DNA of 64,000 nucleotides from Otatea glauca (Eukaryota; Streptophyta; Magnoliopsida; Poales; Poaceae). The notes beneath the pieces were generated by a model. That model searched no databases. It saw nothing but the letters and a program-made list of their open reading frames with translations, and had not been told where the DNA came from. The DNA is taken from NCBI GenBank assembly GCA_036346275.1, contig CM070713.1:56229567-56293566 (forward strand), given 5' to 3'. The position numbers and the translations under genes are program-made. Each line of letters begins with the position of its first letter. The first letter of the stretch is position 1. Of this stretch, positions 11,300 to 24,235 are shown in pieces.

Positions 11300-14010
11300 T
11301 TGTTTGATATTATTGGTACAACATGACATAAAAGTAAGGATCTTGCCACTCATAGACCCATTGGGTGAGAGGTTGTACATGAGCATTTGGGATGGCGTAG
11401 TCGTAGTGGCCATATAAGCTATAACTTCCTTGCGTCTCGGTGACGCTGTATGAGCTAGAGTTATCCTTCGGTGCATCATGGCTATGTCGATGGTCCATTC
11501 CCTTCCCTGCAGTAGCCTTCCTGTGATTATGGAGTGCCATGGTCTCCGTTCTATGTGGCATGAGTGTACTGCAACTCCCCGATAAATTCTATGGTACGCT
11601 GTCTTTTTGAGAGGGAAGTAACAGGGATCGAGGCACCATCACTGAACTCACCGTCATTGCTGTTCGACTTGGAGCTACTATCATTGGAGTCTTGGTACAG
11701 CAGGCTTCGATGGTCCTCAGGAGTTCTATCAGTCGAGTCATCACTCCCTACATAATGTTCCTCATCTGTGGGATGTTTCACCTTTCCTTTCGAAAGAGAT
11801 CTCCTTTTTGCGGTATCCCTTGTCGCCACTGCTTGGTGCTTCCTTTTCCCCATGTGAGTGTCACCCATTGTCCTGTGTGTCCATTTGGGGATGCTTGTAG
11901 TTCTAGTATTCTTCGCAATGCAGCAGAGTCAATCGGGTCTATCACAAAGGTGTGATGGGAGGGGGTGTCACTCTCTGTGTCCTCCTCATTAAGTAAGGGG
12001 TTAGCATTGGACCCCCCTTTCTCCATCCACTATAGGATTGGATTTTCAGTGTCGCACAGTGTAAGCTCTATAAAATACTAGAATGGACCGTCTTCAGCTG
12101 TGCACCATTGATTTCTTCGGCTTGAATTCAGAGATGCAGATTATAGTTAACGTACACCAACTTATGGAGCTTCTTGTACGACAGGCGATTGCGAACTTTT
12201 GTGTGGATGATCGCAAACATACTCCAGTTGCGCTTGCATGTGCTAGAAGAAGCGCAATGTGAAATGATCCGTATGGCAAACTGCTAGAGCATGGGTGTGT
12301 CCGAACCGAACATACCCTACCAATGTATTGCAAGTTAGCGAAGAGAACAGTAAGTACCGACGAAAGTGGCATTATATTTTATACAGCATAAGAAAAATAC
12401 CAGGGAAAGTTTTGGTATCATGTGCCACCTTCTCAGCTAGAGCACTTGCGAACATTCCAACCTTCCTTCTGAAAAGATCGGCCTCGTGAAGAGCTTGAAC
12501 GGCACTATCAGTATCATCAGCCAGTGCTTTAAACACATCCCAGAGATCTGGTAAAAAGGTGTTGGTCGTGCCATACGCATAGTGTATCCGGGGGTTCAAT
12601 GCGGCAGCTGCTTGAAGTTCAACGAAATATGTTAGCACAAGTATGTAATGTATGTACAATTACAGGATATTTTATTCTAGAGAAGAATGTATTACCAGCG
12701 TTCATATAAGTATCGCTCGTTAGGTTGGCTATTCTTGGGTTCACGATGTCCATGTACTGATTGATTGTAGCTGGAGCATCATGAAACAAGCTACTGTATT
12801 TCTATCGCATGATGTTGTACCGTAGTAGCACCTCGCTCAACGTAGGCACCTTGTATTTATCGGCAAAGTGCAAGAAGGCGTACAACGGTTTCATGGAGTT
12901 AACAACCAATCGAAGATTGTCCTACCAGTCCAAACTCGAGAGACAGGAGTACACAAACCTCCCTTCCACGGTATCAATAAAGCGAGATGATAGAAATTAT
13001 TCCGATGCTATCTATTGCAAGAACTTGTCCTAGCGATGAAGGAAACTCTCAAAAAAATGTAGTTTGTTCCGAACCGAATAGCTTTCCACTTGACCAACTC
13101 GCCTCCAATATGCTTTTTGTAATTGGCACCGTTATCCACGACAACCTGCAAAACATTCCTCGAACACACTTCATCGACCACTGAGGCAATTTCCTACATC
13201 AACAAACAAAATGAAAACCTCCATTACATGATGTACATCAAATAGATTTTAGAAGGGCAGCAATGAAAGCAAGTACCTTGTACAAGTATGAGACATCTTG
13301 AGTTAGGCCCGTCGCATCGACGGACCTGTAGAAGAACGTGGTGCCATTGTAATATATTATAAAGTTGATGATGCTCATGCATGTCAGTCCAGTCTAAGAA
13401 TCACAAATGATTGGTACGCCATACGTAGGCCAATCCTGCTTAAACTTTGTCATCTTCTCCTGTATATCCGTTTCGTTGACGTATAAATATTTCTCGTCTA
13501 TATCTTGCCCAATCGGAGACAGGACACTCTCCTCTACAAATAAAACATGAGATGCAAATATGAGCTATTAATCGGCGTACAATTAGACGAAAATTTGAAA
13601 GCTCACTTACCATTTTTTTGAGTTTTTCTGACGACTCTAACAAAGTAGGGATCGTCTGCTTTTCTCTCCGTGATACCAGCCGTGTGGAAAAATTTGGCTC
13701 AAGCTGAGCCAATCGCTTGCTTCGTATTTCTCCCCTTCTGTGTCCATTGTCCAATGTAAATTCTTATTTGCATAGGGCCACAGACCATACCAAGGTTGTA
13801 ATCCCCACGGCTGGTCTTTCCCGTTGCAAGGAACTCCGAAACATTCTCGACAACACACTGCCGCCTCCTCCTCTAGCTCCCCTAGAGGTGCTACCACCAC
13901 CACCGTGCTCATACCTGTCACCTGCCCGACTGATAAATTCTGCCTCCGTCTTGGAGGCAGCCATGGCATGCTAGAGTTGCTCCTCCTCATTAGCATCACC
14001 CATGTACTCT
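11300..14010 (-). pseudogene. hAT transposase pseudogene
   Basis: Two hAT family segments are readable on the minus strand. At about 13450-13320 is a DUF659-like block with YGVPIICDS followed by a stop where hAT proteins have W. At about 12272-12108 is the C-terminal dimerisation domain with KRNWSMFAIIHTKVRNRLSY and KLHKLVYVNYN. The tail continues to about 11780 with an acidic Ser/Asp-rich region. Stops at 13394-13396 (TAG for Trp) and 12128-12130 (TGA for Arg), plus frame changes and likely introns, show it is inactive. I could not identify the N-terminal zinc-finger part. Confidence 0.7.
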
Positions 14011-14319
14011 AAATATGTACTTCTTCTTAGCGGTAAATCTCCAGCTGCTGCTTCTTTCCAGAGCCTCTCGTCTCTCTTTCACTTCTTTTTATCCTTCATC
14101 TAGTCTAGGTTACGCTGAAAGTACTTGCGAATTTATGGAGGAACTCGACTGCAATGGATGACATTCGTACCACGCCCTACCAAGTGATGCTTCAGTCGGG
14201 TTACACCGCCTCCTTTCTCCTATTTTGTGACAATACTTTCATCGAAATCCGGTCCCCATCTTGCCGTTGTACTCCCATGTCGACATGGTCTACCATCTGC
14301 TAATAGAAAATAACAAGAA

Positions 14320-15180
14320 GTAAGCATGCATGCAGAAATGAGAAGAGCGAGCGGTCAAAAACCAAACTGACTTGTAACCAGAAACTGAGAATTATTAAAA
14401 AAAACTGTATCATATGGGTTATTTGCTAAATTGAAAGTTCCAAATCAAATAAGTAAATAGAATGACAGCTGACAGGATCCACTGATTTCACGCAGTGAAG
14501 ATTATAAAGGTACTTGACCAATAATGAAACAATGGACACATAAATAATCATATGAAAGTTTGTCACCAATAATATCACTTCAAGATTTCTTTGATCTTCT
14601 AAATGACCAAATTGATAGAATTCTAAAAAGCACAGTGGTATTATATAACAAGGATCGTCAAAAAGTCAAGATGCTCACATAGATTCTTGAAAATATCTAT
14701 CCACCCGGCATTCTCAAGGGAAAATAAGACAAACGTAAACAAGTGTTGTTCAAAATAAGCCAGAGTCAATATTAATGTTGCAACCATACAACATTAAAAC
14801 ATGCTGATTATGCATACTCTTATCGTTTGGCAGATTTCATGCATATAAATCTCACATACTAATATGCTATTACTCAAAAGTTAACTTTGACAGCAAAAAT
14901 GCAAGTCGCAACCATGCAAGAGTCATTATTGGAGCAATTGTTCTGCTGGACCTGAAGTAGAGCTTATGAAAATGATTCTATGAGTTTGATATCCTGAAGC
15001 ACAAGCTAAAATATCTATAAGTGGTAAGCTAGTGTATATACAAATTGCTAATTCCGACGCTTAATTGGCAAAGCTTCCAGATGCGAAATACAACAGATCA
15101 GCATAGGAGATCCTAAAACAAATGGAGAGCTGCTCATTTTCCCTACCAAGACAGAAGCAAAAGCCATTCACTGAGCAGAA
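14320..15180. other. AT-rich non-coding part of the hAT region
   Basis: There are no open frames of interest. Sequence composition is even and AT-rich. It may be an intron or 5' region of the hAT element, or older intergenic DNA. Confidence 0.35.
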
Positions 15181-15399
15181 AATCACCAGTATTAACCGAA
15201 AATCGCTCGCATTGAACATAAAACCGATCGGCAACTTGCGAAAATCGACGCCAGCGTCGCATACCAGGCGTCGTTCGATTTTCGATACAGGGAATCGATT
15301 ATCGAGTGTTACCGAGTGATTTTCGAGCTTCCAGGGGTGAGAAGTTGGCCGGCGGTGATGAGGACAACACTTCCTTGAATACGCACAACACTCACTTAC

Positions 15400-16240
15400 A
15401 AGATGCTAGGCAATGACCTATGACAAGAGCACGTACACGATAGTTGAACTATCAAGTGAGCTCGTTTATAAGAGTTCATAATTTTCCTATTGAGGATGGA
15501 TTGCTATCTAAGTCATGTAATGTTATTCTACTCAGGAACTATAGTGAGTGGACAAGTCCAGGCCGACCCTGCTTTAATTTCAGTCTAATTCGGAATCAGC
15601 CTGACAGTCCTGATTTAAAATGATTATAACTTTCACATACGGAGTCCGTTTAAGATGTATGAGTACTTGATTGAAAGCTTACGACGATGCCTTTCCAACG
15701 GATCTAATACCACCTTCAAATTCATTTTCTATATGTTAGAATCGTCCAAGAGAGATGCCACGTCTCCTGTTGGGCCAACTTGGGCCTTGTAATGGTGTTC
15801 GGACCCAAGTTCAGGTTGTGTGCACCTCTCCCTGCTGGTGCACAACCCTAGGACGGCTCCCCTTAGCCACCACCTCCTTATAACCCTTATGGTCATCACT
15901 TTTAGTCCTTAGGCTTGTTTAGATTGTTTTTTTTCTTCAGAAAACATCAATTGTCTACTTGTGTTGACTAGACCAACTACGGTGACTTCAGGCCTCTCTA
16001 TTATTCAATAAAACTTCATCTTTCATCCTCCAACTCAGATTGCGCTTATTTCATTCTTGCTTGATTCTCGATTGCTTGCAGGAAAGATCAACTATGTTGG
16101 GCACGGTTGATAACGACAAAGGGTGTGGTGTAGCGATTGCTGGACTGACTTGGTCATCTCGGTCAAGTAGCCTCGTCGTCAATGTCACAACGATCAATTG
16201 TATTTATCACTCTCATCGGAAGATCGGGCCAAACGTTTCC
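15400..16240 (+). repeat. Probable solo or truncated Ty3/gypsy LTR
   Basis: The order of motifs matches a common grass gypsy LTR layout. There is a 'ctttccaacgga' segment near 15690, a 'ttgggccttgtaatgg' segment near 15780, a promoter-like 'ccttataacccttatgg' near 15870, and 'ttattcaataaaacttcatc' with a polyadenylation signal near 16000. The segment ends in 'gattgcttgcaggaaagatc'. No gag or pol lies beside it. The borders were not resolved. Confidence 0.45.
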
Positions 16241-18848
16241 ATCAGGCGGCGGGGGCAATTTGTTCTTGGGACGACAGGAGGGTCGGGAGGAGAATGATGC
16301 TGTCGGAAAGGTGGAGAAGGCAGTTGAAATGTGAGATCTCTTGGTGGGCTAGACTGGGCTATTGGGCCCAAAGTGGGTGTGGGCTACACTGTGCAGGATT
16401 TTTTCTTTTTTTCACTTTTCTATTAGTACATTGGTTTTACTAAAAAATGTCTCACAAATTTGGTTTTCAACAAATTTTCATGGTAGATGTCAAAAAACTA
16501 TTAATACTATTTTTTGGGAAATTTTGGATAAAATTTTCCAATTTTTTTGAATTTGAACATTTACTGACCGGTTCTGTTTCTCGAGCCAGACCGGTACGGT
16601 CGAAAATCGCAAAAATTGGTTGATTTTCATCAATATTGTGAACCTTGATCGTTACTACTCGAGTCAGTGGCAAAACTTAAAAATTTTCGTTCGGATCCAC
16701 ATTTCACATGTACAACTCTATAGTTTTGTACAATAATTTTTGTAAGGTCATAAATCCAACCCATATATTTGAAATTTACTAAAAGTAAAATACAAATAGT
16801 TTTAAGGTCTTAAAAACTCAAACTACCAAAATTAGAACCAATTTAATTAACAAATTTAATCCATTGAAAAGGTGATCTTATAACACTTTTTAAAATTTTA
16901 GAGGTGCCGGGCATACCCGACACCCCTAGGACCGCCCCTGACTCGAGTCTAGAGTTCTTGCTTCCAAAATGGAAACCACCATTTTTTTAGCTCTAAGTAT
17001 CTCATTTTTTACATATCTAGTCCCCGCATGAATGCAAATCAGATTTGGCCCTATCCCGCACTACGGAAGGTGACACCTGTTCCTGCAGCGTCTGAAGAGC
17101 GCGGGAGCGGGTAAGCGAGCACAGGAGCAGGCAAGTGAGCATAGGAGCAGGCGCTGCCAAGCCTGGGGAGTGCAAGCTGGCGAGCGTGTGAGCATGTGCT
17201 GCCGCAACTGGGTCGCACGTAAGGCTCCGGTGACCTTCCGCGGTAGGGGAGCGCGGAAGATGACATGTGTCACCTTCCGATATTTCCGCGGTTGGAGATA
17301 AGGCTATTTTTGCAAGTGCGTTCGAAAGAAAACTAAATTTATTTTAAAAAACAAGGTAAAGGGACTAGAAAATTGTTGATTTCCCCGAAATGAACAAAGT
17401 CTAGGCTATGTACGGGAGCCTGGCACAGCATCACTGAGACTGATCGCACAATCAGTAGACACATTTGTTTAGAGAAGGCTGTGAAAGACGCGGAAAAAGA
17501 AAAAGAAAAGATGAGTTAACTTCCACTAATAAGTTTCTTGGTGAAGGGCCAGCACGTAGCGTACAGGTGCACGAACTAATTTACTTATTGAATTTTTGCA
17601 ATTAATTCTTGTCTCTTGGTATGGCTTCTGCAGATTTGCTCTCCTACAAAGTCGTCGTCACCACCTTCGCAGTGTAGCACGGAACAAATCCGGCGTATGT
17701 GATCGATCGATTCGAGTCTTCTTGGACGCATCAACAGAGTGCATGCCGGGTTAGATTGCAAGGTTCGACGGGTATTCATCTATACCTTTTTATAATACAT
17801 CTAAGTATTCTTTTCTACGTCCACCTTAAATAATGCACCCCACTAGAGATGGCCCAACCTTCATGCACCCAGCGAAACGTCTCCAGAAACTTGCCTCCAT
17901 CAAAATTAACCTCTCAGATCTTTCCTTAGCTTTACTCACCCACATCTGATGGCCATTGTTTAATATGTCTAACTCATCCCTGTGGCCCACAACACATCTC
18001 CCCCACCTCCAACATCATCTCAAGGAAAAGGAAACAAATATCCTGGAATTAAGGAAAAGGAAACAAACGTTCTAGAAAAAGAAAAGATCATATATTACGT
18101 GCTGGAAAAAGAAAACCGGAAGATAAGATACTATACTAGTTAACTAAGAGGGTTAGCTGCTTGGCTCTAGCTAATCCAGCTTAACTAGCACACAAAGATT
18201 CTTATCAAATACAACAACAAAAAAGCCTTAGCTTTGCTTGGTTGGTGGGAGCGCGTGGAGCGGTGCTCAGCCCTTCGTATTCGAGTGCCGCTTGACGTGG
18301 ATGTTAAAGAGTCGAAGCATGCGTGTGTATGAGTGTGTGTTTGTAGATATGTTAGTTAAAAAAACTATAGTGCATAAAGATGGAATATACTGGTAAGAAA
18401 GGAAACGGAGAAAGCGACTACGAGGAAATTGTTCCAACCAATAATGCGCGCCGGTCATGTGGTTGAACGACCCGGTATAGCCGGTCAAAACACAAGCTTT
18501 ATTTTCTTTACTTAATTCACGAAAGCTGCAGCCGATGCTTAAGCTTAACACACCAACCGAGCAATAGTACTTGCTATGGGTCAATACAAATAAGGGATGC
18601 ACGTCTTCCATTTAATTAGGACACTAAACAGGTTAACGTGGCTGTACTGCGCCTTTTGCTAACGTAGGAATCAGCCAAAACGGCCACGCGATGCTGTCAC
18701 CGTCGCAAAATTCAATAGACCAGATGAGACGAAGAAAAGCACGTACGCACGACTGTACGAGTCGTGCAATAACAATAACACCGGCTTGCGTTTGCTTACT
18801 GGTATTATCGAGGGCGTGTGCGTTGATATTTAATATTTAAGAGACTTA

Positions 18849-18850
<2 letters not shown>
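16240..18850. other. Intergenic repeats, no gene assigned
   Basis: 16400-16680 is AT-rich with repeated 'aaattttc' words. 16881-16935 shares the words 'aaattttag', 'ggtgcc' and 'gcatacccg' in inverse orientation with 27330-27400, so both belong to one dispersed repeat. 17050-17290 is GC-rich with two partly repeated 'agcgagcacaggagcaggc' words. No coding region can be supported. Confidence 0.35.

Positions 18851-18852
<2 letters not shown>

Positions 18853-18889
<37 letters not shown>
18853..18889. repeat. (AT)n microsatellite
   Basis: An uninterrupted AT dinucleotide run of about 37 bp. On both sides, at about 18826-18846 and 18918-18938, the phrase 'tttaatatttaagaga' is repeated directly, so the run may have grown inside a small duplicated unit. 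Confidence 0.95.
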
Positions 18890-18892
<3 letters not shown>

Positions 18893-18939
18893 TAGTGATA
18901 TAAAAGAGAGGAAGATGATGTTTAATATTTAAGAGACAA

Positions 18940-20760
18940 TGTTATAGGCGGTTTTATATTATGTGTATACAATCTATTAATTGTATGAGAGACTATTACA
19001 AATAAGTATGTAGATAATTCATTTTATTAATTATCTTTAACCTTGTCTATATACGGTATAGAGATATATTACAGGTAAATGTTGTCTATACATGCCGTGA
19101 CACTAGCAGTGAGCAGAAGCCCGGTCCTGCACACGACACGAACCCTGTCTACACACGGGTGCGACGCTGCGCAGGTCAAGAAACCGCCGCGGCGAAGGAA
19201 CTGAGACGCGCGTTTGGCCAAAGGACGACTGATCCGATCAACCGGCCAACCAACATGACACGCATCATCCGTTCGGAAAACGCCATGCCGCATCCATGAC
19301 GAGGTCAATCATGGCAGCGATGCCACGGCGCGTCGCCAAAATCCGACGAAACACCAGAGGATGGTGCACAAGATGTACAGCAAAAGTGCGAGTGCTACTA
19401 TTTAAGCTCGGATCCACGATGCGAAATTGATGCCTTGTAAGTCAGCACGGCAAATTGTCTTTTAAGGCTCTGCAATTCAGAGGTCGTAGAATCACGTCTT
19501 CGAGAATCCACAAATGAACCGCCCAACATGTCGTTAATGGGACTGCAACCGCGGAACAGTGATCCTTAACCCTCACCATTGTGTTTAGACTAGCCACCGG
19601 CGGACAAACTAACCTGTTTCCACAAGATTTGCCAAAAATATATTTAGCTGCTTCTAAACCTGGTTCAGGCGTAGATTCATGGCATGCATACGTGACACCG
19701 TTCCTGCAGAAGCTCAAATCATCTAACAAGTGTACAACTATTTGCTGGATCGATCTCGCAGCAACGTGCAGTGCAGCAACGGGACAAAAGCGCGTAGGGT
19801 CGCACAGGGAGGAAGTGGCTACTACCAGCCAATTCGCAGCATGTTCGTCAATCTGGCGGAGGTGGACGCCCGACAGGAACAGCTGTTCCCACCAACTCTT
19901 AGCCCACAAATGCCGCGTCCACAGGTCGCTTAGTCCACAGGTCGCTTAACAGCTCGGAGCATTTGCAAATGCAGAGCTATTCATTGATGATACGATTCAT
20001 TCTGAAGCTGAGATGGCGATTTTTTTCTCTTTTTGACTGAAGTTGAGATGGATTACCCAATTCAACCTGCCAAACTGCTTTTCACCAAATGGATAGATGG
20101 ACAAGATTAATAAGTACTGCACAGTAGATTATGCAGCTCTTACCAACCTGCAACGACCGCCAAAAGGCATCCTTTTTTTTGGAAATTTATGGAGTTGCCT
20201 TTTATTGGGCCAACTTTGAAGATCTTGCCAAAGGTCAGTTTGAATTAAATGCCTAATCCAGTGTTTTAAGTAGAACATCAAAGGCATCAAATATTCACAT
20301 GTCAGAGAATTGATATGGTCGAACGAGAATACAGACACACTGCCAACACTGAGATGAAGATGGCAATAGTCTCAAGTCAGAAATGAGAACGACTCCATAT
20401 GTAATTCATCTGTTAAGTAAACGACATTGTACGGCACAAAGTAAAAAAAAAGACTGAAATCTACAATAGTTTCTGAGTTCATATATCAATCATGGAAGTA
20501 ATGAATAAAACTCAGGTGGTAAGCACACACACTGCTGAGCTCCTCTGCAAAACAAGCACGCAGCGACCAAGCATGCGCTATGCTGTTAGGCCTTAAGTTG
20601 TTTGAATTACACGGTACAAAATCATGAACTCAACACAACCGCCAAGCGATCACTCAACTAAGTCAGCCAATCATATCAGATACGACCGCTCCAGCACAGC
20701 GTTCTCCAAGGGACATCGGTGATGTCGGTGCATATCAGGTCATGATGCAAACCATAGAGC
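18940..20760. other. Intergenic sequence and probable 3' UTR of the GT17 gene
   Basis: A 16-bp unit 'gtccacaggtcgctta' is repeated in tandem at about 19917-19948. Overlapping open stretches on both strands at 19442-19949 match nothing I recognise. The last several hundred bases before 20761 should contain the 3' UTR of the minus-strand GT17 gene. No polyadenylation site was fixed. Confidence 0.4.
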
Positions 20761-23189
20761 CTAGCCACTTTCTCTCATGCAGTTGCCAGGAAGAAGATAC
20801 CGGTACTGATCGTTCTTCTCCAGCAGATAAGCAGGAAGATGAACAGCAGAATATGTACTCGGGATCGGCCCCAGCTTGGCAATGATTTCTTGGAATGTGT
20901 ATTCTTCAGGAAGCATGTCAAAAAGATCAGCCCCTTGGCATATCACATGCTGAATCCTTTTGGGGTTTAGGAAGTACTTAAATCTAATCCGATCGACGTG
21001 GCTATAAGCTTTCATTTTGAAGACAAAATCATTTATGTAACGGAAGCAAAAGCTGCAGTGCCACCCTGAGTCGGACAGAAGGTCATCTGTTTGCCGGAAA
21101 TGTGCATACCTCGTCTTTCCAGCTCGGTATCTGTGTATTGAAGCCCTCCAGCTCTTGTCATCAAGGAAAAACTCAAATGAGTAGAGATAGTTCCTGAGCT
21201 GGAGATGGAGTATCTCAGGAATGTCATCACACCATCTCAACAGATTGATCGTATGCCCACTTGGGATCTCATCAACATCAGACATGATCAACAGGTCATC
21301 ATCTGTGATTCCAGCAATTTTAATAAGCTGGTCGAGAGCAACCCTCTGATACGACTCCTCGACAAATGGGTTCTCCCCCTTCACAAACCTCCCCCCTATC
21401 ATACCATAGGTCAACCGTGACTCAGCAAACTCAAACCGTTGGCGGTTTTCCTTGAAGTGAAGATCCTTTTTCAAGCCAGTGAAGGTTGAGTTGGACTCAA
21501 GCAGCACAAATTCTGACACATATGGGCTAAGCTCATGCCAACGGATATCCAGAATGTCTAGCTCATTGCTGAAAAGCACAGCATCAAAAACACGCCTTGG
21601 AGCCTCCCGGACTTTCCATCCATGCAGCTTGCAGAGGTTCTCCATCGAGACATTTTCGTGATAGTAGTGAGGAAGTACTGTGAAGGGCTTTGGGGGCTTT
21701 TCCCAGATCGGTCGGAGGAAGTAAGTGACCTTCTGGCCATGAACGTATATGACAAAGATTAGAAATGGCAAACCAATCAAGAGGATCAAAAGAGCCCTTA
21801 GATCAAACCCCCGGAGCGCACACTTCAGCCTTGACATGCTGAGAACTGCCTTTGAACCGTGCTGCAAATGAATTCAGAAAGCACGTGAGAAATCAGAGTG
21901 TCAATGGGAACCCAGAGAAGCATGGATGGAGCTAAAAGTAAATAGCCAATCTACACCCATCTTATTCACACAACTATCTGAACCCCAATGAACTGTACAA
22001 ACTACAAAAATATGCAACAACACCTGATTATACCAAACTCAGGACATTAGTTTATCGACAAATCGATTAGTAAAGCTTACTGAAGATGAAACTTAAGAGC
22101 ACATTGCAGAACAGAAACTTTTGGGCAAATGAAGTTTTTTTTTAAAAAAAATCAGAGAATGTGTTCAGCAAAAGCTGGGTGGTACTAGATAAAAACGGGG
22201 GAAAAAATTAGACATTTCACTAAAGAGTTTGAGCACTTACAACGATGCAAGCACAAAGCTGAGAAACACATAGCATCAGGAAGCCAACCGCAAGATAGAG
22301 CACAAGCTTGAGATCCCAGTTTTCTTAATATCTTCTACCTATTTGGTAGCAGCAACCAAACAATATTTCTTTTGTTTAACAATGTTACTACTATAGATGG
22401 AACAAGTGATCAGCAGAATGTATGCTTATTTTGTAAAAAGAATGATAATATTCCTATCAATGATAGGCTAATGCAGATGCACCAATTGTTCTGTAATAAG
22501 AAAGCAAGCAGCTAATTGTTTATCTACAAATTCATATAGACACCAAACCACCCTGTAATTTATTTTCCTTAGCTATATGAATCCTCATCATCCACATAAG
22601 AACGGAATTTTGCAAAAAGCTCGATACTTTTCACAGCCGCACATCAAGAAAACGAAAGATTCCGGGATTAGGCCCAACATCCGATTCGGCCAGCTCGCGA
22701 GATTCTACCAGCACCAGAAGCATCCAAGCTTCAAACTTCACCTAATCCATCCCCATCTCCACCACGGGAGCAGATAAAAAAGATTCCACGAAAGCAATTA
22801 AGCAGGCACCTCCGATCCCGGACCCGGAAAATTTTACACCACCAAATCCAAAACCGGAACTTTCCCAAAAAACCAGCACCCAGCATTCTTCGAGATTGGT
22901 AGAACAGAAGGGCGAGCACGAACAATTGGAGCAATCAAAGAATCAATCAAGCTGTTTTTAGCCCAACTAAACGCAATAAAATAACACGAAGAAAAAAAAA
23001 GGCAAGCACCGCCAAGAACGAGGCTTCTCGTGGACCAGGTAATCCCCAGAGAAATCCACGCGGCGGGAGAGGGACAGATCTGGAGAGGGGGCCGTGGGGA
23101 CGGGAGCAGGCTCTCACCTCGCCGTCGCAGACGCCCTCGCAGATGCCGTCGGTCTTCTTGCAGTTGTAGTAGCCGGCCCCGGCCTCCAT
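20761..23189 (-). CDS. Glycosyltransferase family 17 protein (beta-1,4-N-acetylglucosaminyltransferase-like)
   Basis: Family GT17 contains MGAT3, which adds a bisecting GlcNAc to N-glycans; the acceptor of the plant members is not established. Coding exon 1 is 23189-23118 (24 codons, MEAGAGYYNCKKTDGICEGV...), followed by a GT-AG intron 23117-21862. Exon 2 is 21861-20761, and the total is 390 aa. Residues about 47-66 (ALLILLIGLPFLIFVIYVHG) form one membrane segment after a short basic N-terminus, so a type II Golgi-type topology is expected. Conserved GT17 segments include RRVFDAVLFSNELDILDIR (113-131), FVLLESNSTFTG (142-153), and an acidic motif at 218-226, SDVDEIPSG, that fits a DxD-type metal/nucleotide-sugar site. 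HVICQGADLFDMLPEEYTF and LPGNCMRE lie near the C-terminus. All landmarks are intact. An in-frame ATG at 23213-23211 (eight codons upstream) is possible, but the shorter start fits the grass family better. Confidence 0.93.
21862..23117 (-). other. Intron 1 of the GT17 gene
   Basis: The donor is GAG|GTGAGA at 23118/23117 and the acceptor TTTGCAG|CACGG at 21862/21861. The intron separates the short Cys-containing N-terminal exon from the exon with the membrane anchor and catalytic domain. Phase is 0. No transposon was recognised inside. Confidence 0.85.
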
Positions 23190-23750
23190 CGCGGCGAAGA
23201 AGAAGAATCCCAACCGCGTACGGCGGAGGGCACAGGGAACGGATCAGCAGCAGGCGCCCGTGGTCCCCCAGGCGCGCGGAGCTACCGTCAACAGGGGACA
23301 CGCTTTCCCGCGCGCGAGCGGCTCCAATGGTGCGCCGATCGGCCTTCCCGCCGCCGCCGGGGTCTCGCCGGCGATCGCCGCCCTCGCCCCGGTGCCTGCC
23401 TGTTTTGCGTTCTCGCCCTCGAGGTCTTCTCCTATTTGCGTATTTCGCCTCCTCGATGCGCGTAACAGGGTGTGTTTGGAATTACGGGGGTGTGGGGGAG
23501 CGCAAAAGAAGGTTGAGGAGGCGAGGGGAAGGGGATTATGGGAACCGCCTAATTATAGCCGTTCGGGGGTGCGCGTGGCTGGCCGAGGAGATGAGAGGAA
23601 GAACCGAAGAACTAGCTGGTCTTTGTTTGTCGTCGTGCTAGGGGCATCTCGAGAGTAATTTAAAGGAAAGAAAGTAAATATAAGCCCGTGTCATGCTTTT
23701 CTTTTAGAAAATTCTGTTGCTGTCGCTTAAAATATATGTGATATTATTTT
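23190..23750. promoter_or_regulatory. 5' UTR and promoter region of the GT17 gene
   Basis: GC-rich sequence upstream of the GT17 start. Several overlapping open stretches on the plus strand (for example 23030-23658) result from base composition. I did not find a clear TATA box. A MITE at 23752 marks the upstream limit of the undisturbed region. Confidence 0.4.
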
Positions 23751-23751
23751 C

Positions 23752-24235
23752 AGAGAAAATTACTTATTTACAATTGAAAATTGATCGGAACCCTAAAATA
23801 TCGTTACGAAACTGCTCTTCTCTTCACTGCCATTGGATCTCATTTTTTATCCTGTTTTTGTCACTCCCGTCACTTTGCTGTGAGTCAATTGTCATTTGCC
23901 CCTTTGAACGTGTTAGCTCTTTTAGAAAATGACAGTCCTGCCCCTTGGTCAAAGCCCTCCTTCCTCCTCGCTCGTACTACTTTGTCCGCCGCTACCACTC
24001 ATCTTCGATAAACCAAGTCCATTTGTCAGGTTGTTTAAGTTAGAATGAAATGAGGATGAAGATAGGCATAATCGTCATATCACGTACAAGTTAATGGCTA
24101 AATAACAGGGCACTGACGGAAGTGGCAAAAACGGGATAAAAGTTTAGATCCGACGTGGCACTGAAGGAACAGCCGTTTTACGATAGTATTTTAGGGTTCC
24201 GACCAACTTTCAATGGCAAATAAGAAAATTTCTCT
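23752..24235. mobile_element. MITE with long terminal inverted repeats (MULE-like)
   Basis: The left end (AGAGAAAATTACTTATTTAC, then GGAACCCTAAAATA) is matched in inverse on the right (AGAGAAATTTTCTTATTTGC, then GGAACCCTAAAATA). Similarity continues inward: 'ttatcctgtttttgtcactcc' on the left against the inverse of 'gaagtggcaaaaacgggataa' on the right. The inverted repeats are therefore about 150 bp each in a 484-bp element. Long TIRs without coding sequence fit a non-autonomous Mutator-like element. The 9-bp target duplication is not clear. Confidence 0.7.

Larger units (their letters stand above)
10480..15330 (-). mobile_element. Decayed hAT-type DNA transposon (approximate limits)
   Basis: hAT transposase remnants lie at about 11300-14010. 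Both sides carry related motifs with repeated 'gaaaatcg' and 'cgcattgag/gctcgcattgaac' elements (10480-10640 on the left, 15180-15330 on the right), which look like subterminal repeats. Exact terminal inverted repeats and the expected 8-bp target duplication were not found, so the limits are guesses. The flanking sequence is very A-rich on the left. Confidence 0.45.

Noticed and set aside
18267..18611. 114-codon minus-strand stretch
   Set aside because: No domain, no splice context, AT-rich; probably chance.
19442..19949. Overlapping 155- and 122-codon stretches on opposite strands
   Set aside because: No family match, no codon bias and a tandem duplication inside. One frame ends GYYQPIRSMFVNLAEVDARQ, which is protein-like, but I could not support a gene.
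23030..23658. Three overlapping plus-strand stretches of 120-200 codons
   Set aside because: Arg/Pro/Ser-rich translation of GC-rich DNA lying over GT17 exon 1 and promoter.
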